A stretch of 64,000 nt of DNA from Saccharothrix violaceirubra (GTDB lineage Bacteria > Actinomycetota > Actinomycetes > Mycobacteriales > Pseudonocardiaceae), in NCBI RefSeq assembly GCF_014203755.1, contig NZ_JACHJS010000001.1:930001-994000 (forward strand), given 5' to 3'. A model generated the notes under the pieces. That model saw only the letters and a program-made list of their open reading frames with translations, did no database searches and had not been told where the DNA came from. Made by a program: the position numbers and the translations under genes. Of the stretch, positions 63,547 through 64,000 are shown one piece after another. How positions within the stretch are numbered: position 1 is the stretch's first letter; the number at the start of each line of letters is the position of its first letter.

Positions 63547-64000
63547 CACCCCCGATCGGGGTGCCGGGGCACGTGGTGTCGCGCGTGGGCAGCGTGCCGT
63601 CCACCAGGAAGTCCTCCACGGCGTCGTTGACGCACGCGTTGTCGTAGCCGTAGACGGTGTGGTCGCCGTCGTCGACGGTGAGCATGCGTGAACCCGCGAA
63701 CCGGGCGTGCGTCCTGCGGGCGCCCTCGACCGGCGTGGCGGGGTCGCGTTCGGTCTGCACGAAGAGCACCGGCGGGACGCCCTGGCCCGTGGGCGTCTTC
63801 AAGGTGAGGCTGGGCCGGTCCCAGAAGGCGCACGGTGCCAACGGCTGGTAGTAGCCGTTCAACGGGTACCGCCCGCCCAGCCGCGCCGACTCCTCGGCCA
63901 GGAAGTCCGGCCCGCCGCGGAACGGGGTGTCGTTGCACATGATCATGTACGCCGTCGCCCGCGACGCGTCCGGGCTGCCCGGGTCGAACGCGGCGAACTC
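63542..64000 (-). CDS. TAP-like alpha/beta hydrolase, C-terminal part (cut by window edge)
   Basis: The last 152 residues are visible, and the frame is open to the window end. The sequence matches the C-terminal domain of TAP-like (tripeptidyl aminopeptidase-type) secreted hydrolases: MIMCNDTPFRGG, VLFVQTERDPATPVEGA with the catalytic Asp, and the catalytic His in VDDGDHTVYGYDNACVN. A Cys pair near the end (NACVND and TTCPGTP) fits extracellular location. The nucleophile Ser and any signal peptide lie outside. It converges with the response regulator gene. Confidence 0.82.
   Translation of the reverse strand, partial: EFAAFDPGSPDASRATAYMIMCNDTPFRGGPDFLAEESARLGGRYPLNGYYQPLAPCAFWDRPSLTLKTPTGQGVPPVLFVQTERDPATPVEGARRTHARFAGSRMLTVDDGDHTVYGYDNACVNDAVEDFLVDGTLPTRDTTCPGTPIGGA

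Overview
The window is GC-rich actinobacterial chromosome, most likely from the order Pseudonocardiales (a Saccharothrix, Lentzea or Actinosynnema-like organism). This is inferred from the many GTG starts, the NucS mismatch endonuclease, a MurA with Asp in place of the catalytic Cys, DUF3558 lipoproteins, XRE/DUF397 pairs, a Scy/FilP-like coiled-coil protein and a type I-E style CRISPR repeat. No rRNA or tRNA gene was found. The overall order (argS, lysA, hom, thrC, thrB, rho, rpmE, prfA, prmC, tsaC, wecA-like, atp operon, murA, nucS, polarity protein, mce, thiolase) follows the conserved actinomycete core.

Region 1 (1-19056): the N-terminal part of a secreted GH92 mannosidase, a ROK regulator, a DUF3105/DUF305 membrane pair, and then an overlapping argS-lysA-hom-thrC-thrB operon making charged Arg-tRNA, lysine and threonine. 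rho follows behind its own promoter and a long leader, then rpmE, prfA and prmC. An acyl-CoA thioesterase-like hydrolase and a dihydrolipoyl dehydrogenase sit between prfA and prmC. Region 2 (19057-31016): an orphan CRISPR array (11 repeats) lies between prmC and tsaC. It is followed by the wecA-like transferase and the ATP synthase genes. The ATP synthase operon is split: an IclR regulator on the opposite strand separates atpD from atpC.

Region 3 (31116-38712): cobalamin adenosyltransferase, murA, ctaA, a small regulator/hydrolase group, a four-gene minus-strand cluster (small protein, NUDIX, GNAT, lipoprotein), and nucS. Region 4 (38713-44790) is the accessory island: an orphan Imm1 gene, a DddA/SCP1.201-like deaminase toxin with its Imm1 partner, a DUF397 protein with a triplicated motif, a TmrB-like kinase, an XRE/DUF397 pair, two small genes, and an HTH-NACHT protein whose Walker A and Walker B motifs are both degenerate behind an operator-like palindrome.

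Region 5 (44825-64000): lipoproteins, a sodium/solute symporter with a small partner, an aldehyde dehydrogenase, a dhaKLM dihydroxyacetone kinase operon, small genes, the Scy/FilP-like gene with mce and an acetyl-CoA acetyltransferase, a chemoreceptor, and a DevS/DevR-like two-component system whose sensor seems to lack the heme-binding part of GAF-A. A TAP-like hydrolase is cut by the window end.

Across the window, four short clusters of a 22-bp repeat sit directly behind stop codons in a fixed orientation. I do not recognise this repeat family; with the degenerate NACHT gene and the deaminase island it is the best candidate for something undescribed.
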